DNA of 64,000 bases from Albifimbria verrucaria (Eukaryota; Ascomycota; Sordariomycetes; Hypocreales; Stachybotryaceae), in assembly GCA_020081605.1 (NCBI GenBank), contig JAHREC010000046.1:62001-126000 (forward strand). The letters are read 5' to 3'. The notes below the pieces were generated by a model that was given only the letters and a program-made list of their open reading frames with translations, did not search any database and was not told the origin of the DNA. Positions 44,780-57,189 of the stretch are shown in pieces. The translations under genes were made by a program, and so were the position numbers. Within the stretch, counting starts at the first letter, position 1; every line of letters begins with the position of its first letter.

Positions 44780-45851
44780 CTTTCAAGTGAGAACTGAAGA
44801 ACATGTGATTAGGGGAATGAAAGAACTGCCGTAGGCATCTTCAAATACTGAGACATGAATCCGACTATGGACAGTAGTCCACACCGTTTGTGATATCATG
44901 TTGAACCAGGCGTTATCGTCTCAACCCAGGCTAATGGTGGTTCCACAGGATGGAAGCCCACCTTGCATGGTGACCATCGGTGGGATTGTGGATAACCCCT
45001 GGTTCGTGCGCGTTTTAATGGCCAAGTAGGGACGAGCATATTTACACATCGGACAACTGACCATTTCACGATGCGACAGCCCATGGTGTGGTTACATTTC
45101 AGTAGATGCATAGTTAAGGTTTTGGACGAGTAATTTACTTTAATCAAGGCCTATCCTAGAATAATGATTTCATACATCACCGGAATATACGGTATAATTA
45201 AAGTCATTCTACATGTTTTATTTGTTTTAACCATTGTATCGGTGATTGTTTGGTGCTGTGATGATCCTGATGAAAGAGAACAGCCTTTTTGATGCACTAC
45301 ACTGAATGTGGGGTCGAGATATTGGATCGTTCTTGTCTACCGGGGGTGGTGGTTTTGTAAAATGGCTAACGTTAGTTGCCCAGCATATAGTGTCTCATGA
45401 AGATTCAGCTCTCCGGACCCATGGCTTCGAGTCTATGCATGCAAGCCTGCACCACATAGGTCACAAGCGTCATCGACCAAAGACTTCACGTCTTCAAACT
45501 TGGCTCGAAACGGGTAAGATCTTCAGAACACCATGGAAGAAGAGATGCCTCCCCGGTATCTCCGGTGAATACAGACGCCTAGCTCAGATGTTGTGTATCA
45601 GGGGCCCTCATACCGAGAAAACAGGCCTAGCATATACTGTGTACAACACTGTATCATTCCAAGGACTTCGTTTAGGCAAGCAACTCGGATAGATCTTAAC
45701 TGCTTGACCGCATCCTACTTCGCTAACAACGCGGGGTGCCACTGCGGTGGAGATCAATATAAAACCTCAATGTTCTTGCCACTGGCTTTCCGAAAAAAAT
45801 CTCTGCCCTAACCTTGATGTGACGTTCGAACCAAAGCACCAGGTCGCCATC
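44780..45851. promoter_or_regulatory. Shared divergent promoter of terpene synthase and P450
   Basis: The 1.07-kb spacer between two gene starts contains no convincing coding frame. It must hold the promoters of both genes. I could not identify a specific regulator site. Confidence 0.6.
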
Positions 45852-47576
45852 ATGGTCTCGGTAAACATGGCGGTTGTTGAAGGGCTGACCGCTCAGAGCA
45901 AGTTGTCTCTACAACACATTCTCTTCATGGCCGCGGCCTCGTGTGTTGTTTACATGATAGCGAATGCTGTTTACTCGGTCACGCTACACCCTCTGGCCAG
46001 GTTCCCGGGGCCGCTCTACACATCCTTGAGCTGCCTTCCTTATTGGAAAGCTTGCATCACGGGCCAACAAGTAAAATGGATGCAAAAGCTCCACTCTCGG
46101 TACGGCCCCGTGGTTCGCTATGGCCCCAACGAGCTGAGTTATGTGGATCAAGACTATACCGCTTGGAAAGCGATCCACGGCCACGAAAAGGGCGGCAGAG
46201 AGTTCCCCAAAGCCAAGGAGTGGTTCGTAGCTCCTTACAATGGTGAGTTCCTGCGCTAGCGGGGATAACAAGCAATGAATAGTATGACCTACGTTCTAAC
46301 AGTTTCAGGCGTCTATGGCATCAACACTGCGCCTGCGCACGAAGACCATCGCCGCTTCCGTCATGCTTTTGCCCCGGCTTTCTCGGAGCGGGCTCTCAAG
46401 CGGCAGGAACCAATCTTTCAGAAGAATACGGATCTCCTGATCTCAACGTTGAGCCAGGCTGCAGCTCTCCGCCAAACCGTCAACATGGTTGAAATGTACC
46501 AGCTCACCACATTTGACATCATAGGCCACCTTACGTTTGGTGAACCACTGGGTCTGCTTCAGAGCAACACCTACTCACAGTGGGTAGAGGCTGTCTTTGA
46601 TTCGATCAGGGTCATCCCGATCGCTCAGGTTATTCAATACTATCCCGTTCTCGACTTTCTCTTTAAAGTTCTGGAGCCACAATCCATCAAGCAGATGAAA
46701 TACAACCACTTCAAGCATTCTGCGGATCGTGTGGATAAGCGGCTCCAGAATGGGTCTAACGAAGCCGACATATGGAGCATGGTTCTCAATGCGAACGGTG
46801 ACAAGCGATTGAGCCTGCAGGAGATGCACTCTCACGGAGATGTATTCATGCTGGCAGGAAGTGAAACCACAGGTGCATCGCCCATCCTTAGCGACTAATG
46901 AGATAAGCCTGCTAACAGTCTACCAACATAGGCACGGCACTCTCTGGGCTGACATATTACCTTCTCAAGAATCAAGATAAGCTCGCATTGCTGGTCAAAG
47001 AGATTCGAACTGCTTTCGGAAGCGAAACCCAGATCAATATGCAAGGCACCGCGGAGCTCCCCTACTTGAATGCTTGTAAGTGCTGTACATGCATTTGATG
47101 CCCTTCTTTCGAAGTTGTATTAACAAAACATGATAGGTATAAAGGAAGGACTTCGCTTGTATCCACCTGTCCCAGTTGGAGTTCCGAGGGTAGTGCCGAC
47201 CGCGGCACTAGGCACGACCATGCCCGGTGGCGCCGTTCCTGCTGGAACCAGGGTGTCGGTGCATCACTACGCAACGTATCGTAGTGCGGATAATTTCCGA
47301 GACCCTGATAACTTTGTCCCTGAACGTTGGCTCAATGATCCCGCCTACAGTAATGATAATCGCAGTTGCTTCAGGCCATTCGCCGTGGGTCCGCGCGATT
47401 GCATAGGCCAAAGCATGGCCAACCATGAAATTCAGCTTATTCTTGCTCGTATTCTCTTCAAGTTTGACCTAGAAAGTGGCGATGGAAACGCGGATTGGGA
47501 TGACCAGAAGGCGTTTGTGCTCTGGGAGAAGAAGCCCTTGATGGTCCGACTTACTCTAGCGTCCGGACAGGAGTGA
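45852..47576 (+). CDS. Cytochrome P450 (CYP), intact
   Basis: A haem monooxygenase anchored in the ER. Model join(45852..46242,46309..46872,46932..47075,47137..47576), 512 aa, with all phases matching and CTAAC-type branch sites. The N-terminal anchor is LSLQHILFMAAASCVVYMIA, followed by HPLARFPGPLY.

The oxygen-binding I-helix motif is AGSETTG. EGLRLYPP provides the ExxR pair and FVPERW the PERF motif. The haem loop FRPFAVGPRDCIGQS places the Cys ligand at residue 455. The general shape resembles P450s of trichothecene and related pathways (inference). Its start faces the terpene synthase across 1.07 kb, which suggests that it oxidises the terpene product. Confidence 0.88.
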
Positions 47577-48377
47577 GGATCTCATCGTAGGACGCTTGGA
47601 TTGGTTGATTCGTGGGGAAAATGGGACAGTAGAAGGTAAAATTAAAAGTTCTTCAGCCAAGCAGCATTCTAGCTGGAACATTGCAGATTGAACGATATTT
47701 TATCGTGAAGCTTTGACTTTCAAAGCCATCAGTAGCATGATATGATGACCTTGCATGAGGTTCATGCTAAAAGTGTTGCAATTAGATACAGATCTTGGCT
47801 TTGCTGTGCCAGAGACATGCTACCCCGCTTGGCCGCAATGGATATCTGAGCTGTGCAGGCGTATGATTACGCTTTTACTAAAATTAAAAGTGAGGAAATG
47901 CGCCATCGTTTGCTTCAAGTACAACTTTTGCACTCCCAATATCCAACTTACATAATCGGACGACGATAAATGGTGCCGTACGCATAGCTATATGAGTGGC
48001 TCCAAGCGTCTGACTGGGCGATGCTTCAGATGCCTGACTCTTGCACCACTTTTAGACACAAGGACTTGATGATCTCCAAGCAGACGGAAATAGGAGCTCG
48101 TTGACCCACTAAATTTCACCAACCTAGCAGGACTGCTCTTGTTTCAAGCTCCATCATGTTTCGGAAAAGCTCAATGCATGAGAATATATCAATTCTTCTT
48201 TGTCGTACCACTGTCATCGTGAGTAGACCTCGAAATAAAATGTTTCCGCTTCTTATAGCCCAATGTTCAGATGTAGGACGACGTATATGTTGATTCCTAC
48301 AATAAGTAGGACGCACCTGCACACGGCCAAGTAGCAGGCTGTATACCAGATACATACATACAATACTTAATTACATA
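47577..48377. other. 0.8 kb without a supported gene
   Basis: 3' flank of the P450. Frames at 47755-47955 and 48116-48355 have no family features. Confidence 0.5.
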
Positions 48378-48830
48378 ATGTTTGATCGAGAAGATGCAGT
48401 GGAAGCGCAGCTTTTAGTTCTGAACCTTTACCATCTCACAAAAGACTTAGAACTTAATGCTACATGTGATGAGAGAAGACTCCTGAACGAGACTGCTGAC
48501 CTGTTGAGGCGATCCGCCGAAATCTGTCCTCAACCGTGTATCTCGGCAATACTGGAAAAGGAAGTTGAAGCCCAGTTCAAATGGGCCAAGTTATACCTAG
48601 ATCACCAGAAAAGCTTAGCGCGTCAAATGCTCTATCCAAATGCTGATGAGACTCTTCTTTGCCGCTTCGCAAGCGAAGCGTTGGAGGGTGCGCTATTAAT
48701 TAGTGAGATTGTTGACCTACCTCAGCAACAACAGTGGAAGACGGCCAGATACAGCACATACAGCACAAGGAAAGACAACTCGATAAATGTGGGGAGTGGA
48801 GACAGAATGAGTATTAATCTGTTATACTGA
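48378..48830 (+). CDS. Hypothetical helical protein, 150 aa
   Basis: One open frame from the ATG at 48378 (MFDREDAVEAQLLVLNLYHL). It is rich in Leu, Glu and Ala through residue 120 (CDERRLLNETADLLRRSAEI, LEKEVEAQFKWAKLYLDHQ), which suggests an alpha-helical bundle. The end is polar. No signal peptide, membrane segment or known domain is seen. Coding composition is good, so it may be a real orphan. Confidence 0.45.
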   Translation: MFDREDAVEAQLLVLNLYHLTKDLELNATCDERRLLNETADLLRRSAEICPQPCISAILEKEVEAQFKWAKLYLDHQKSLARQMLYPNADETLLCRFASEALEGALLISEIVDLPQQQQWKTARYSTYSTRKDNSINVGSGDRMSINLLY

Positions 48831-49297
48831 GGTATACATAGTAAGAAAGATACTGCATCACGAATGTTGGGTGATTCTGACAATAGTGTTATCTTATGTA
48901 CATGCCACCCTTACAGGGCGCATCATGGCTAGGTTTGAAAGAGAAATCCTCCAGAAAACATGCAAAATGCGCAAGTACAATAAAACACATAGAATATCTG
49001 TATCATTGTACCCATACTTAGGGCCCCTTTCACAGTAGCCAAAGAGTGAAGTCTGCTGGCACTCACATGTGTGGTGTCGAATGTGACCAAGCCAACCAGA
49101 ACATAATCCGGTCCCCACCCCGCGTCTTCCCATCGCTCTCGCACCATCGTAGGCAGCATACCGGAGAGGACCGCCTGTTTCCCATGCTAACTGGATTTGA
49201 ACATGAGAAGCTATACCACGAGCATGTACGGTACATGGAATAAAAATACCTCTTGTAATGGAGTCAATATTCCAATTCCCTTTACCTTCATTATTAA
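48831..49297. other. Intergenic, no gene supported
   Basis: Overlapping short frames on both strands around 48894-49243; none is convincing. Confidence 0.45.
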
Positions 49298-50310
49298 ATG
49301 ATCCTACACCCAGTATGTATCGTACCGGTCTGCTGGTATGCTCCGACGATTGTGTTTATAGAGCCTTTGCAAGCGTCAATCAAGAACGTCTCGGTTAGTT
49401 CAAAGCATTTGCAGTGCATGGAGGTACGTTTCCAGAAGTTTCTACTCTATGATGCATCAACATGTGCAATACATTGTCAGATGAATCTTGCCCGCTTCAG
49501 GCAGAAGCCATTCCTCACGTCGAAGACCTCGACGAGCAGTGCGAAATCCTGTGGGAGTATAGAGAAGCACTTCTCGATTTACTCACAGATGCCCATGCGA
49601 CGTTTGGTTTGCAGCCCAATACACTCTTTCTGTGTGTCAATACGCTCGATCGCTATCTATCGAGGCGAGCAGTTTATCTAAAAGATTACCAACTTGTCGG
49701 CTGTGTCTGTCTCTTCATCGCCGCAATCTATAATGAAAAAGATGATGATGTGCCAACTGTCCAAGAGCTACAAGCCTTATGCTGCGATCTGTATGACAGC
49801 GAAGATATCATCGCGATGGAGCATACAATACTCAATACCCTAGACTGGACGATAGACATCAACAATACCATTGAGTCCTCTTTGCAGCACATGGCAACGG
49901 ACTGTGGAGACAACACAGACGTTAAGCAGTTGGCCAATTATTTTTGCAGGGTCGCTCTTTACTCGCCAGACTTGGTGAGCGTCAAGCCCTGTGTTCTGGC
50001 GCTGTCGTCTCTGGCCATAGCACGAAACATGCTTGACCATCCCTGTGTCAAACACCTCAATTGCGGTAAAATGGATAACTTTGCCTCTCGCGACCTTCTT
50101 CAACGGCTTTATCAACCATCTCCAGATTATGCTCTCAAATACATATTGCATCACATGTCGCCTCGTGTTAAAGTGCTGAGCTTATTTATTCATCAGTCTC
50201 GCATTCATTTACCAAACAATAATTATAAGAAAAGCACAATGGCTGTAGGTTTTCCTTCCCGATTCCATTCCCTGAAGACTCTCCCTCCCGCAGCATTCTT
50301 ATATTTCTGA
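49298..50310 (+). CDS. Cyclin, paralogue of the gene at 58897
   Basis: Cyclins activate cyclin-dependent kinases. The long frame runs from 49462 to 50310. The cyclin box is WEYREALLDLLTDAHATFGL, then NTLFLCVNTLDRYLSRRAV, then QLVGCVCLFIAAIYNEK and MEHTILNTLDW. A second fold follows (LANYFCRVALYSPDLVSVKP, ALSSLAIARNML, YQPSPDYALKYILHH).

By comparison with 58897, a first exon should end near 49433 (KHLQCME) with an intron to 49480 (GTACGT, GTCAG). The phases miss by one base, where the paralogue has an extra G after the acceptor. Translation could instead begin at the ATG at 49462. In the usual AAKY motif, which contacts the kinase, Lys is replaced by Ile here. Confidence 0.7.
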
Positions 50311-50424
50311 CTTTCCGAAGATGCCGCCGTGCAATGGCGAGTCTGCAGCCACAAACGAGTGGCTCCCAAAGCGAAGCATTATGACTGGTTCAGATCTCGG
50401 CGTGGAAACCATGCATCATGCTTA

Positions 50425-50757
50425 TCAGCAAAATAGGCCCCAGTTGATGAGATAAGCCAACTTTAGATGGAGAATCTGATACACAGCGACACTGTGCACG
50501 AGCGCGATTATCGATTTCAAGCTGACGTTGTTCCTTTGCCACCATGCCTTGCGGTTTTCTTTGTAAATGGGCATGAACTGGGGTTGAAATTTTAACTCTT
50601 CAGAGCTTCCTCCGATACCCTTACGCTCGCCGACGAGGAAATTGACCTGAGAGGAGTTGTCGTCAACGAGGATTTTGGTCTGCGACTGTTCCATTTTTTC
50701 GTGCAAAAGCCTTGTACGAATGCAGGCGACGAGATAACAGACGTAGCACAACATCAT
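50425..50757 (-). CDS. Possible small hypothetical protein, 110 aa
   Basis: Open frame from 50757 (MMLCYVCYLVACIRTRLLHE) to 50425. The middle (ILVDDNSSQVNFLVGERKGI, ENRKAWWQRNNVSLKSIIAL) looks protein-like, with hydrophobic ends. No family is recognised; it may be the remnant of a larger gene. It is convergent with the cyclin gene. Confidence 0.33.
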   Translation of the reverse strand: MMLCYVCYLVACIRTRLLHEKMEQSQTKILVDDNSSQVNFLVGERKGIGGSSEELKFQPQFMPIYKENRKAWWQRNNVSLKSIIALVHSVAVYQILHLKLAYLINWGLFC

Positions 50758-51252
50758 GTATTGCTCGCTTAAACCAACTTCATGAAGCTGGGCAGCATTG
50801 AATTGTATTTATCCTAGTGCAAATGTGATTTTATCCGTGGAACAATCCACATGTATTTCACAACTTGCCGCCAGAAACCACTGGTAATATTGATGTGGAG
50901 CCTCTACGTGGGAGACCGTCAGCAAGTACGAATTATGTGGATGCGAGTCCATTACACTCTCGATGGTAAATTGAATACGATCCTACTGCATCCTGGTTAT
51001 CCGGGGCTAAAACCAATTAACAGCGAGCTCCTTGCCGGATTAGGATTCAGAAGGGAGTAAATATACCTTGTCTGTAAGCCTACACTAAAGCCATTTCGGT
51101 TAGAGGATCAATGTGTGCACCCATCCTAATTCGGTAAGGAGCTTATTGTCCAATGATTGACGAGCCTTTCCATCTACCTTCAACTTTATGGAAGAGTCAA
51201 GAGAACCCAGCCATGCCCCCGTTCATATTCTATACAATCAAAAGAGAAATCA
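50758..51252. other. Intergenic, no gene supported
   Basis: A 69-codon frame at 50851-51060 is the only one of note and shows nothing recognisable. Confidence 0.45.
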
Positions 51253-52190
51253 TCACCCAGATACAGTACCAATACTTGTCATCATTCTTGTAGTTTCTCT
51301 CCCAACGCTCCTCAACATGTTTATAAAACTTATGTATTGTGCACAAAATGTCATTGACAGTGCCTTGAATCTGAATCTTTTACCTTTATCTCCATGGCTA
51401 TCTGACACCCAGAGAGAAATCTTTTCTGGAAACACGGTTTCTGAGCGATGTGATAGGGGCATAGTACTTTTCTTCCCACCTTCGTAGATACTAGCTTCAG
51501 AGGGCGGGTGGAGTATGGGCCAAGAAATATCATCCAATAGAACATAGGATGATTGTGTGACGGTATCGCTTAGTGCTTCCACAGGGGTTCCAGAGGTCAA
51601 ATGTGAGCCCGTTCCCTGATGGATCAATATACTTTTCATGTCGCACGGAAGTTTCGAGTAAAAAAAATAAGTTTGAGATTCTCGCCGAACTGCTCGTTAC
51701 TACTGCACCAGTATTTTCTTGTTTTTTCATCCTTGTAAAACCGTGCGTATGTTCCCCAGCCATTCTTCTCAATGTGCAATACCTTGCAAATGTCGTCCAC
51801 AGCTGTCCCCTTGTCTCCTTTCACGACGTTGAAGAACGGAACTATATGGTTATCAATGAATTCTGTGTAATTTTCAGCTCGGGTTGTTATCTCATGCTGC
51901 CATATATTCAGTACAATATTGGCTTTCTCTGACTTTCGAAACCTGAGTTCGCCCGTCCTTGGCTCATATTCGTGAGAGTAAATACAATCACGTAAAAGGC
52001 TACTATATTCTGTTTTCTTTTCGTCATGGTAGCGTAAAGCACCGGAAGCAACATACGTTTCCTCTGTAGGAGAACCACCCTCGTTCAACCACCTTTGGTT
52101 ATTGCAAATCAGGGCACAAGTGCAACCCTTGTTGACCACTCCATCTAAGAACTCCGACCATTGAAATATCTCACGGAACGGCCCAACCAT
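51253..52190 (-). CDS. Unknown protein, about 312 aa, one frame break in a T8 run
   Basis: The first frame from the ATG at 52190 (MVGPFREIFQWSEFLDGVVN) codes for 184 aa. It is followed in another frame by about 128 more (MKSILIHQGTGSHLTSGTP, ISWPILHPPSEASIYEGGKK). Both parts have normal coding composition. The switch falls at the eight-base run 51660-51667 (T8 on the coding strand), where nine T would give one continuous protein.

The N-terminal half has CALICNNQRWLNEGG and NGWGTYARFYKDEKTRKYW. No domain is recognised. It is head-to-head with the histone-H3 variant gene, 512 bp apart. Confidence 0.5.
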
Positions 52191-52702
52191 ATTTCTTCCT
52201 TAATCTTCTTATGAAGCCAGACTTACAACTTTATAGATGCTTCTTTTTTATTTTTTTTTATTTTTGGGATAACTATATATATACACTAGGAAAGTCCTAA
52301 ACGATCTTTGTGTCATCTGCAAGACATAGTTTAGTAGGTTTATAGATAAGTTATTTGTACTGTATTCTCCTTGTTTCTAATATATATATTTGATAGCGAA
52401 TGGGCACGGTATGGCGTGCCGCGTAGCAGAAACCAAACCTTAATGCGCTAGATTTCCAAGCTATTTGTCACTCTGCTCCTACAGTACATATTGTACTTCA
52501 CTGAAATTCATACATATCGGGTAAAAATATTATTCAGTCTCTCAAAAATGGCAATAGTCGAAATCGATAACGTTTCGAACCTTGACTAAGTAAGTTATAG
52601 ATATAGGATGACTCTTCACACTTTTCAGCGCCAAAAATACTCCAGTTGCCTTTATAAGCACAGGTAATCACTCCCTAACATAATATAGTTTCGCAAGCAG
52701 CT
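52191..52702. promoter_or_regulatory. Divergent spacer between the unknown gene and the H3 variant
   Basis: This AT-rich region of 512 bp contains no coding frame. It should hold the start sites of the minus-strand gene ending at 52190 and of the H3 variant at 52703. Confidence 0.5.
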
Positions 52703-53418
<716 letters not shown>

Positions 53419-53781
53419 TTCAGTGCCATGATTAGAATCAGATTAGGTTTCAACAAGCCACATTGAGAGATTTAGCAAGCATGTAGGAAAGAGTATAGAA
53501 ATAAACAAAAATATAAGACGAAGAACAAAAAACCAAGCCAAGAAAATACACATAATAATACCCCAGTAATACTATATCCTCCTACTGTATATCCTCCTAA
53601 CATAATCAATCTTCTTTAGTTGATGTCTCTGATCTATTCTGAGGAGCGCCTGATCCAACTCTCTGTGCAATATGGCGAAGTCGGCGTGCTACTTAAGTCT
53701 TGGAAGTTTGTCCAAACCAGAAGCGTGAACGTGAATCTCTCCAAAATCTTGGCTCCTATTTTCTCTCGGAGCAAAAGAACC
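53419..53781. other. Intergenic, promoter of the LPMO gene
   Basis: 3' flank of the H3 variant and 5' region of the next gene. An open frame continues upstream of the signal peptide to 53620, but it does not look like part of a secreted protein. Confidence 0.45.
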
Positions 53782-54762
53782 ATGCTAGTCTTTCTTTTGT
53801 TCTATGGCTTGCTTGCCATCTCTGAATCGCACATGCTGATGACTCAGCCTATTCCTTACCCAGGTTCGATTATTGACCCATTATTCCCCAATGGCACGAA
53901 TTTTCCGTGCCAGCTCGGCTCGGGCGCGTTTGCACTCGGAGGTGCCACGAATGTGTATGCCCTCGGTTCCCTCAATGATCTTACATTTAGAGGCTCGGCT
54001 GTTCACGGTGGAGGCTCCTGTCAAGTTTCCATGACTTATGATAGACAACCAAATCGAGACTCTGTTTGGAAAGTTCTTACATCCATCGAAGGCGGATGTC
54101 CAGCTCAAGGTCAGACTGGTAACATGGGGAGGTTCAGACAGGCTAAACCCTTACCAATATACATTTAAGATTCCATCAGATATTCCCGCTGGGCAAGGTA
54201 CGATCGCTTGGACCTGGTTCAATAAGATAGGCAATCGTGAAATGTACATGAACTGTGGCCACCTCACCCTCACAGGCGTGGGGGCTCCTATGAGAATTTT
54301 GAACGGCTCCCAAATATGTTCAAAGCGCACATCAACAACGCTTGCTCTATACCTGAAAATGCAGATGTGATCTTCCCAGATCCGGGCAGAAACGTAGTCC
54401 GTTTGAACGGTGCCACAGATGCGTTTCAGTCCCCGATCGGAACTGGCTGCAACACGGCAGCCATTTCCCGGAGTACAGCGATCAGTTCAGTTCATCCGAC
54501 CGTCAGTTCTGCTAGCATGTCCATGACCCTCTGCCCGAAGTTGCCGAGACCCTCTTCTTCACATTCTGTTGATTCACAGGTAAGTGTTTACGTGAATAAG
54601 GCTTCTGAGGTAGCATGCAGCCCCGAAGGCTTATGGAAGTGCATTGATGGCAAAGAGTTTCAGCGTTGTGTGCATGGTGCTTGGTCTGAGAAGCAGAAGC
54701 TCGCTACAGGGAGTGTCTGTGAGCCGGGCGAGTCATTGCAACTTGTCATGCCACCTTTGTGA
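53782..54762 (+). pseudogene. AA11-like lytic polysaccharide monooxygenase, two frame breaks
   Basis: AA11 enzymes are copper-dependent and oxidatively cleave chitin. The ATG at 53782 starts a signal peptide (MLVFLLFYGLLAISES). The mature protein then begins with His (HMLMTQPIPYPG), as needed for the copper brace. The second copper His lies in FRGSAVHGGGSCQVSMTYD.

In the next frame are NPYQYTFKIPSDIPAGQG and IAWTWFNKIGNREMYMNCG. In the third are INNACSIPENADVIFPDPG, a Ser/Thr linker and a C-terminal Cys module (CSPEGLWKCIDGKEFQRCV, GAWSEKQKLATGSVCEPG) like the X278-type tail seen on some fungal LPMOs. Breaks are near 54127 (ATGGGGAGG) and 54290 (GTGGGGGCTCC), both G runs. All catalytic parts are present in order. 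Confidence 0.72.
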
Positions 54763-55199
54763 CGGTGGAACTAACGTCGCCATGTGATTGACATGTTTTG
54801 CTCAATGGGTAAAATTACCGCAAATATTAGCGTCCTATGAGGCGTGCAGTGTGAAGATGGCAAGGAAGTAGTAAAAAATGTTTAATTATCATTTTTTCAT
54901 TACCGGTATTACATACTATATTATGTATTCTTATTTTCTCAAGGTTATATCTACATTTGGAGGGAAGGAAGCCTAAAACAGACATCTCGGCCTATGCCTT
55001 AGTCTAGTGTTTGTGTATCGATGCGGTGAATGGATGTTCTAGGCCTAAGAAGCTATATAGGTTAGTATGTTTAATTGCTGAGGAAACCCCATCCCCAGAG
55101 ACAGAACCAAAAAATTACTGATTATCAACAAGCGGTGCATATAAGAAGTTTATAAGAGATAGATTTAAACAAATTTAACTAATGATATATACTAGATAA
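54763..55199. other. Intergenic between convergent genes, AT-rich
   Basis: No coding frame is seen. It presumably holds the 3' ends of the LPMO gene and of the unknown-family gene on the other strand. Confidence 0.5.
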
Positions 55200-56186
55200 T
55201 CAGATATCTATATCAATTGTCTTATCGGAAACGCTGTTTCGAAACTTTAAACTACAGTCATTCTCACTCTTTCGAAGAAGAACAATCCAATCTCCGCACT
55301 GACCAAAATTATCATATGAATCGTGACTGTCAGCCGCCCGACCTATGTTGATGCATTCTATCGCTCGTTCCATGATATCCAATAGTTCAAATTTTTTTCG
55401 AAGAGTACCATATTCCATACTGCCAGGAGTACGAGGTTCATTCTTCAGACATAAAATGGGTTGTATATATCTGTATACGTATACTCCACACTCATGCGGA
55501 TCTTTAGTAAGCGCAATAAGCCATTCCTCCGGTGCATCAAGGAGAGCCCAGGCCCGGCAAAGATCCGGCTCTTCCCAGTTATACAGGTATTCTTCCCATT
55601 CTTTATATATCATCTTCCTATTATGCCTTCGCTTTGATAGAAGGTGTTTCTTGCGGAGTTCGTCTTGACCAGCCAAGGCCTTGATATCCAAGTACCAATC
55701 TGGTATTATTCCTCGCTCTCTTTTGAGAAGGTCATTTTCAGCTTCATATGATTCTATTTCTCTCTCTGAGAAACTCTCTTCTAGCTTCGATAATAAGGCC
55801 TCGTTAGGCTTTTCTGGAAGCATCTGTAGAACAAGTAGGATATATGCGGTAGTTACATTGCGAGGAGTTTTAGATTCAGGCTGCATTCCTTCCCAGATGT
55901 TATCTAAAAGGGCTGCGCATGATATATCCTTATTCTCCAGGTAGGGCTTATCGGATTCTGGATGAGACATATTGGCGTTTTGATGCACGGTATTATTTAG
56001 GTCGTTTTCTTGAGATCGATGTCTAAATATATCGCGAATCTGTTCAACAGTGTCATATCGATATTTTATTATAGAATCCAAGATCGCTTCTTTGCTTCGA
56101 TTCTTTGAATTCTCATAATCTGTTTTAATAGTCGGATAAGCACTGGACAGAATGCTGATAGCAAAGTTCCATAGGCTTTTACCCAT
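55200..56186 (-). CDS. Unknown three-member family, member B, intact
   Basis: The frame is open from 56225, but the first ATG is at 56186 (MGKSLWNFAISILSSAYPT), giving 328 aa. The N-terminal 90 residues are basic and helical. Then come the family blocks: NIWEGMQPESKTPRNVTTAY, LLVLQMLPEKPNEALL, IIPDWYLDIKAL, MIYKEWEEYL, CRAWALLDAPEEWL, YIQPILCLKNEPRTPGSMEY, LLDIMERAIECI and HDSYDNFGQCGDWIVLLRK.

It ends in TIDIDI. Three Trp-centred motifs and the GQCGDW block are the most conserved. No known domain. It is a direct neighbour and same-strand paralogue of the gene at 57190. The AT-rich base composition of both suggests a shared origin. Confidence 0.65.
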   Translation of the reverse strand: MGKSLWNFAISILSSAYPTIKTDYENSKNRSKEAILDSIIKYRYDTVEQIRDIFRHRSQENDLNNTVHQNANMSHPESDKPYLENKDISCAALLDNIWEGMQPESKTPRNVTTAYILLVLQMLPEKPNEALLSKLEESFSEREIESYEAENDLLKRERGIIPDWYLDIKALAGQDELRKKHLLSKRRHNRKMIYKEWEEYLYNWEEPDLCRAWALLDAPEEWLIALTKDPHECGVYVYRYIQPILCLKNEPRTPGSMEYGTLRKKFELLDIMERAIECINIGRAADSHDSYDNFGQCGDWIVLLRKSENDCSLKFRNSVSDKTIDIDI

Positions 56187-57189
56187 TGTGCTGATATATG
56201 AAGTAATGTAATGTAGCACTTTCAATAAAACTCTATGCTATAGATTATAGCCCATAGCAAACAGTTATACTTATATAGCTAAAATAGCATCCGTATATAG
56301 AGCACTACTATTAGCCACCCACCAGACGGATCTAACTAGTTTTAGCCACGATACCTAACTTCTTTCATCAGGAGCGAAGATTAGCTTGTAAAAGTGTCAA
56401 ATTTGCATGTCCGGTACATTTCGAAGCCAAAAATAGCATTTATACCTGCAGAATCTAAATATTCTCGACGATAGACTTGGAAAGGATTTCCGAAGCGACT
56501 TGGCTAGTCAGGAAGAGGCAAGGCTCCATAGACTACGGGCCTTGCTAGGCAAGATTTCAGTCGGCGAAAGAATTAAGTTCAACGAAAGGCATTGCCTTGC
56601 GAGGGATTCTACGCCATATATACAGAAATATAGCAGCATGTGTCGGGTGTATAGGATATACACTTGAACAGTAATATATGCTTGAACTACGGATATAGAT
56701 ACCGCTACAGAATAACACGCTTTTTGGGTACTTTATTAAACCCTATATGTTTCATGTATATAGTGTGTTACATCTGAAAGTGTAAAGACTTCTTATCCTT
56801 AAACTTACTGTGCTTCCTAAGGTACAGTTATGTTCAAAACCACCTTCCGCTGTGAACACTCTTTGTTCTTTTCTTAGGGCGCAACCATGCGAAATGATTG
56901 GTTAGATTAAGTTGAAAGTGGACAAGTGGACCTCATTTGCAGGTTCATAGTTGCAAAAAGAGGAATCTGGTTGTGAACCAAACTGTATATAATCAATTAA
57001 TTATACTTTTTAAAAGATGAAAGACGCTTGCTTGTCCCTTTCTACAAGGTCGGGCAGACAGCGGTCTTCATACTTTTGTGAAGGGCAACGGAGGTAAATT
57101 CAAACTAATCTAGGGTAGCTAGAATCAAACGACTCATAGCAACCACCAGTCGACTTAATCCCTAACTCCCATCATTCGCCTCTAGCCTA
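56187..57189. other. 1.0 kb AT-rich spacer between the paralogues
   Basis: No gene is supported. It would hold the promoter of the gene at 55200 and the 3' end of the gene at 57190. Confidence 0.5.
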
